A stretch of DNA of 64,000 nt from Streptomyces sp. P9-A2. Its GTDB lineage: Bacteria > Actinomycetota > Actinomycetes > Streptomycetales > Streptomycetaceae. The DNA is taken from contig NZ_JAZIFX010000001.1 of the NCBI RefSeq assembly GCF_036634175.1, forward strand, positions 1,116,001-1,180,000, read 5' to 3'. Both the position numbers and the translations under genes were made by a program. Of the stretch, positions 61,589 to 64,000 are shown piece by piece; the stretch's first letter is position 1, and every line of letters starts with the position of its first letter. The notes under the pieces were generated by a model. That model worked only from the letters and a program-made list of their open reading frames with translations, was not told the origin of the DNA and did no database searches.

Positions 61589-61652
61589 GGGTCGGCGGGT
61601 CGGCGGGTCGGCGGGTCGGCGGGTCGGCGGGTCGGCGGGTCGGCGGGTCGGC
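61589..61652. repeat. Octamer array GGGTCGGC x8
   Basis: Eight perfect head-to-tail copies of GGGTCGGC between the ROK and MFS genes. Its unit (CGGCGGGT, rotated) differs from the other array (CGGCGGTT) by one base. Confidence 0.97.
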
Positions 61653-61702
61653 GGGGCGAACGGATAAGGGGCGAGGTGCGCCGGGCTGGGCCGGGCCGGA
61701 GA

Positions 61703-61745
61703 AAATCCCCTTATCTTTCAGGCAGGGTTCCTGATAGTTTACCCG
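61703..61745. promoter_or_regulatory. Probable ROK operator and promoter region
   Basis: AT-rich sequence with TCAGG-N7-CCTGA (61718-61734) and flanking AGTTTAC. ROK regulators often bind such AGG...CCT repeats in a divergent gap. Function inferred. Confidence 0.5.
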
Positions 61746-61786
61746 GCGCGTCGTAGATGCCTTGGACGACCGGGAGGGGCGGGACC

Positions 61787-62992
61787 ATGAGTGCAGAGGT
61801 GTACGGGCAGCGGGAGGTGCGGCGGGCGCGGTACGCCGTGGGGGCGGTGTTCGCCGTGCACGGCGCCGTCACGGGCTCGTTCGCCACCCGCGTGCCGTGG
61901 ATCCAGGACCATGCCGGCGTGAGCCCCGGGCAGTTGGGGATCGCGCTGGCCTTCCCCGCGCTCGGCGCGTCCGTCGCGATGCCGCTGGCGGGACGTATCA
62001 GCCACCGTTTCGGCGCCCGGACCGCACTGCGCGGGCTGATCGCGTTGTGGACACTCGCGCTGGTCCTGCCGTCCGTCGCCCCGGACCTGCTCACCCTCTG
62101 CCTGGCCCTGTTCGTCTACGGCGCCACGGCCGGCATGTCCGACGTGGCGATGAACGCCCTCGGCGTGGAGGTGGAGAACCGGCTCGACCGGTCGATCATG
62201 TCCGGGCTGCACGGCATGTGGAGCGCCGGTGCCCTGATCGGTTCGGCGACCGGCACGCTCGCCGCGCACCTCGGTACGGACGCCCGACTGCACCACACGC
62301 TCGCGGCCGGCGTCCTGACCGCGATGGGCGTCCTCGCGGCCGGCCACGTCCTCGATCTGCGGTCCGCCGCCGACGAGGAGCCGCCGCCGAGGTTCGCGCT
62401 GCCGCCCCGCTCCGCGCTGCTGATCGGCGCGATCGGCTTCTGCGCCGTCTTCGCGGAGGGCGCGAGCCTCGACTGGTCGGCGGTCTATCTGCGTGACCAG
62501 ATGGAGGCCTCGGCCGGTCTCGCGGCGGCCTGCACCACCGGTTTCACGCTCACCATGGCGGTCGCCCGGATCGCCGGGGACCGGGTGGTGGACCGCTACG
62601 GTGCGGTGCGCACGGTCCGCGCGAGCGGTGTCGTCGCCGTCGGCGGCGGACTGCTGATCGTCCTCGCGCAGCACCCCGCGGCGGCGATGGCCGGCTTCGC
62701 GCTGACGGGTCTCGGCATCGCGGTGGTGGTGCCACTGTGCTTCGCCGCGGCCGGCCGCAGCGGCAGCAACCCGAGCCTCGCCATCGCGGGCGTCGCGACC
62801 ATCACGTACACCTCGGGGCTGATCGCTCCGAGCGCGATCGGGCTGCTGGCCCAGGCGACCAGCCTGGTGGTGTCGTTCGTCCTGGTCACGGTGTTGTCAT
62901 GCGGTCTGGTCGGCTTCGCGGGCGTGCTGCGCGGCGGGGACCGGGTGAAGATCGCCCGGCCGGAGGCGGCCGTTTCCGGTCCGCGGGCCTGA
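61787..62992 (+). CDS. MFS permease
   Basis: A 401-residue major facilitator protein with about twelve membrane helices. GRISHRFGARTALRG is the cytoplasmic loop motif between helices 2 and 3, and NALGVEVENRLDRSIMSGLHGMWSAG is typical of the sugar/FucP-like and efflux MFS branch. ATG 61787 has GGGAGG upstream. It is divergent from the ROK regulator, which probably controls it. Substrate unknown. Confidence 0.89.
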   Translation: MSAEVYGQREVRRARYAVGAVFAVHGAVTGSFATRVPWIQDHAGVSPGQLGIALAFPALGASVAMPLAGRISHRFGARTALRGLIALWTLALVLPSVAPDLLTLCLALFVYGATAGMSDVAMNALGVEVENRLDRSIMSGLHGMWSAGALIGSATGTLAAHLGTDARLHHTLAAGVLTAMGVLAAGHVLDLRSAADEEPPPRFALPPRSALLIGAIGFCAVFAEGASLDWSAVYLRDQMEASAGLAAACTTGFTLTMAVARIAGDRVVDRYGAVRTVRASGVVAVGGGLLIVLAQHPAAAMAGFALTGLGIAVVVPLCFAAAGRSGSNPSLAIAGVATITYTSGLIAPSAIGLLAQATSLVVSFVLVTVLSCGLVGFAGVLRGGDRVKIARPEAAVSGPRA

Positions 62993-63179
62993 AAGCCCCG
63001 CAAGCCGTCTCGCCGAACTCCCGCTCCGGCGCCGGGAATCGCACTCGGGGGTGGGCGGGCCCGGCCGCGCCCGCCCTGCCCGCGCGGACCCGGCCCCGCC
63101 CGCCCGCGTGAACGGAGCATGTCCGATCAGCCCTCACAATGGTCCGGACACGCTGCACGAACGACGAAAGCGACAGCCC

Positions 63180-64000
63180 ATGGATCTCGGCGTCCGCTGG
63201 ACACTGCACGGCGACGGACGCACACCGGCCCCGGGTGCGGTGGTCCGTCCCGACGAACGGCTCTCTTGGCCCCGCACCGCGGGACTGGGGGCCCAGCACG
63301 TCGTCGCGATGTTCGGGGCGTCGTTCGTCGCACCGGTCCTCATGGGTCTGGACCCCAATCTCGCGATCATGATGTCGGGTGTCGCGACCATCGTCTTCCT
63401 GCTGGCCACGCGCGGCCGGGTGCCCAGCTATCTGGGCTGCTCGCTGTCCTTCGTCGGCGTCGCCGCGGTCATCCGGGCCCAGGGCGGGTCCAGCGCCACC
63501 GTCACCGGCGCGGTGTTCGTGGTCGGGGCCGCGCTGTTCCTGGTGGGGCTCGCGGTGCGGCACTTCGGGGCGCGGATCATCCATGCCGCGATGCCGCCGA
63601 TCGTCACCGGCGCGGTGGTGATGCTGATCGGCTTCAACCTGGCGCCGGTCACGGCCGCCACCTACTGGCCGCAGGACCAGTGGACCGCCCTGTTCGTGAT
63701 GCTGTTCACCGGTCTGGCGGTGGTGTGCCTGCGCGGTTTCTGGTCCCGCATCGCGATCTTCCTCGGGCTGGTCTTCGGATACGTCCTGTCCTGGGGCCTC
63801 GACCGGGTCTTCGGGCAGATCCACTCCGCGGACGCGAGCGGTGAGGTCACCGATCACTGGCGCCTGGACCTGTCGGGCGTCGGCCAGGCCGACTGGATCG
63901 GCCTGCCGGCCCTGCACGGCCCGTCGTTCGAGTGGTCGGCGATCCTGGTCGCCCTGCCGGTCGTCATCGCGCTGATCGCCGAGAACGCCGGGCACGTCAA
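63180..64000 (+). CDS. Uracil/xanthine-type permease (NCS2), partial
   Basis: The first 273 residues of a nucleobase:cation symporter of the NCS2/NAT family; it runs off the window. GLGAQHVVAMFGASFVAPVL has the family QH motif in helix 1. The next helices (LAIMMSGVATIVFLLA, YLGCSLSFVGVAAVI) also match uracil/UraA-type carriers. The last visible residues, VIALIAENAGH, contain the helix-8 Glu of the substrate site. ATG 63180 has a weak ribosome site. Confidence 0.92.
   Translation, partial: MDLGVRWTLHGDGRTPAPGAVVRPDERLSWPRTAGLGAQHVVAMFGASFVAPVLMGLDPNLAIMMSGVATIVFLLATRGRVPSYLGCSLSFVGVAAVIRAQGGSSATVTGAVFVVGAALFLVGLAVRHFGARIIHAAMPPIVTGAVVMLIGFNLAPVTAATYWPQDQWTALFVMLFTGLAVVCLRGFWSRIAIFLGLVFGYVLSWGLDRVFGQIHSADASGEVTDHWRLDLSGVGQADWIGLPALHGPSFEWSAILVALPVVIALIAENAGHV

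Overview
The window is high-GC actinobacterial chromosome, almost certainly Streptomyces. The evidence is codon use dominated by G/C in third positions, frequent GTG/TTG starts, and a gene set typical of the genus: a cvnABCD-type conservon, smeA-sffA, rbpA, a polyprenol-phosphate mannose synthase, DasR-type chitinase promoters, ribM in the riboflavin operon, and many Streptomyces-only small proteins. From memory, the order matches the S. coelicolor SCO1393-SCO1450 neighbourhood; no search was run to confirm this.

Layout. 1-6.1 kb: acetoacetyl-CoA synthetase diverging from a GH31 glycosidase, then a Nudix hydrolase and a VanX-type D,D-dipeptidase. 6.4-14.5 kb: a conservon (sensor kinase, roadblock, DUF742, small GTPase) with a 1231-residue 5-oxoprolinase-type enzyme between its third and fourth genes. 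15.7-23 kb: three co-directional genes resembling a kleisin-like protein, a KITE/MukE-like protein and a 1549-residue SMC-like ATPase. 23.5-26.8 kb: a translationally coupled operon of two glycosyltransferases and an SGNH hydrolase. 27-29.2 kb: HEAT-like and ankyrin proteins. 29.5-31.5 kb: smeA-sffA, linked to sporulation septa. 31.6-36 kb: a MocR regulator diverging from a YczE-type membrane protein, a GDPD phosphodiesterase and an MFS protein. 36-38.4 kb: rbpA with a textbook SigR promoter, fxsA and ppm1. 38.9-43.6 kb: amidohydrolase, Lrp regulator, small unknown proteins and an acyl-CoA dehydrogenase. 43.9-45.1 kb: a GH18 chitinase gene broken by frameshifts. 45.2-53.6 kb: a TetR regulator, two tiny coupled proteins, a C39-like exported protein, a P-loop kinase, a small RNA candidate, an EccA-like AAA ATPase and two CNNM/CBS membrane proteins. 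53.8-59 kb: one long minus-strand unit ribE-ribM-ribBA-ribH-hisE-hisG-PH-domain protein behind an FMN riboswitch. 59.2-64 kb: a chitinase-type promoter with no chitinase after it, an NmrA-like protein, a ROK regulator, an MFS permease and the start of a nucleobase permease.

The best candidate for a little-described system is the SMC-like trio at 15.7-23 kb. It has the gene order of MukF-E-B, MksF-E-B and JetA-B-C but no adjacent JetD/MksG nuclease. Its Walker B region shows Asn where the catalytic Glu is expected. A second theme is short tandem duplication. A 14-bp duplication frameshifts the chitinase, a 25-bp duplication lies in a possible small gene, and two intergenic octamer arrays have eight copies each and differ by one base per unit.
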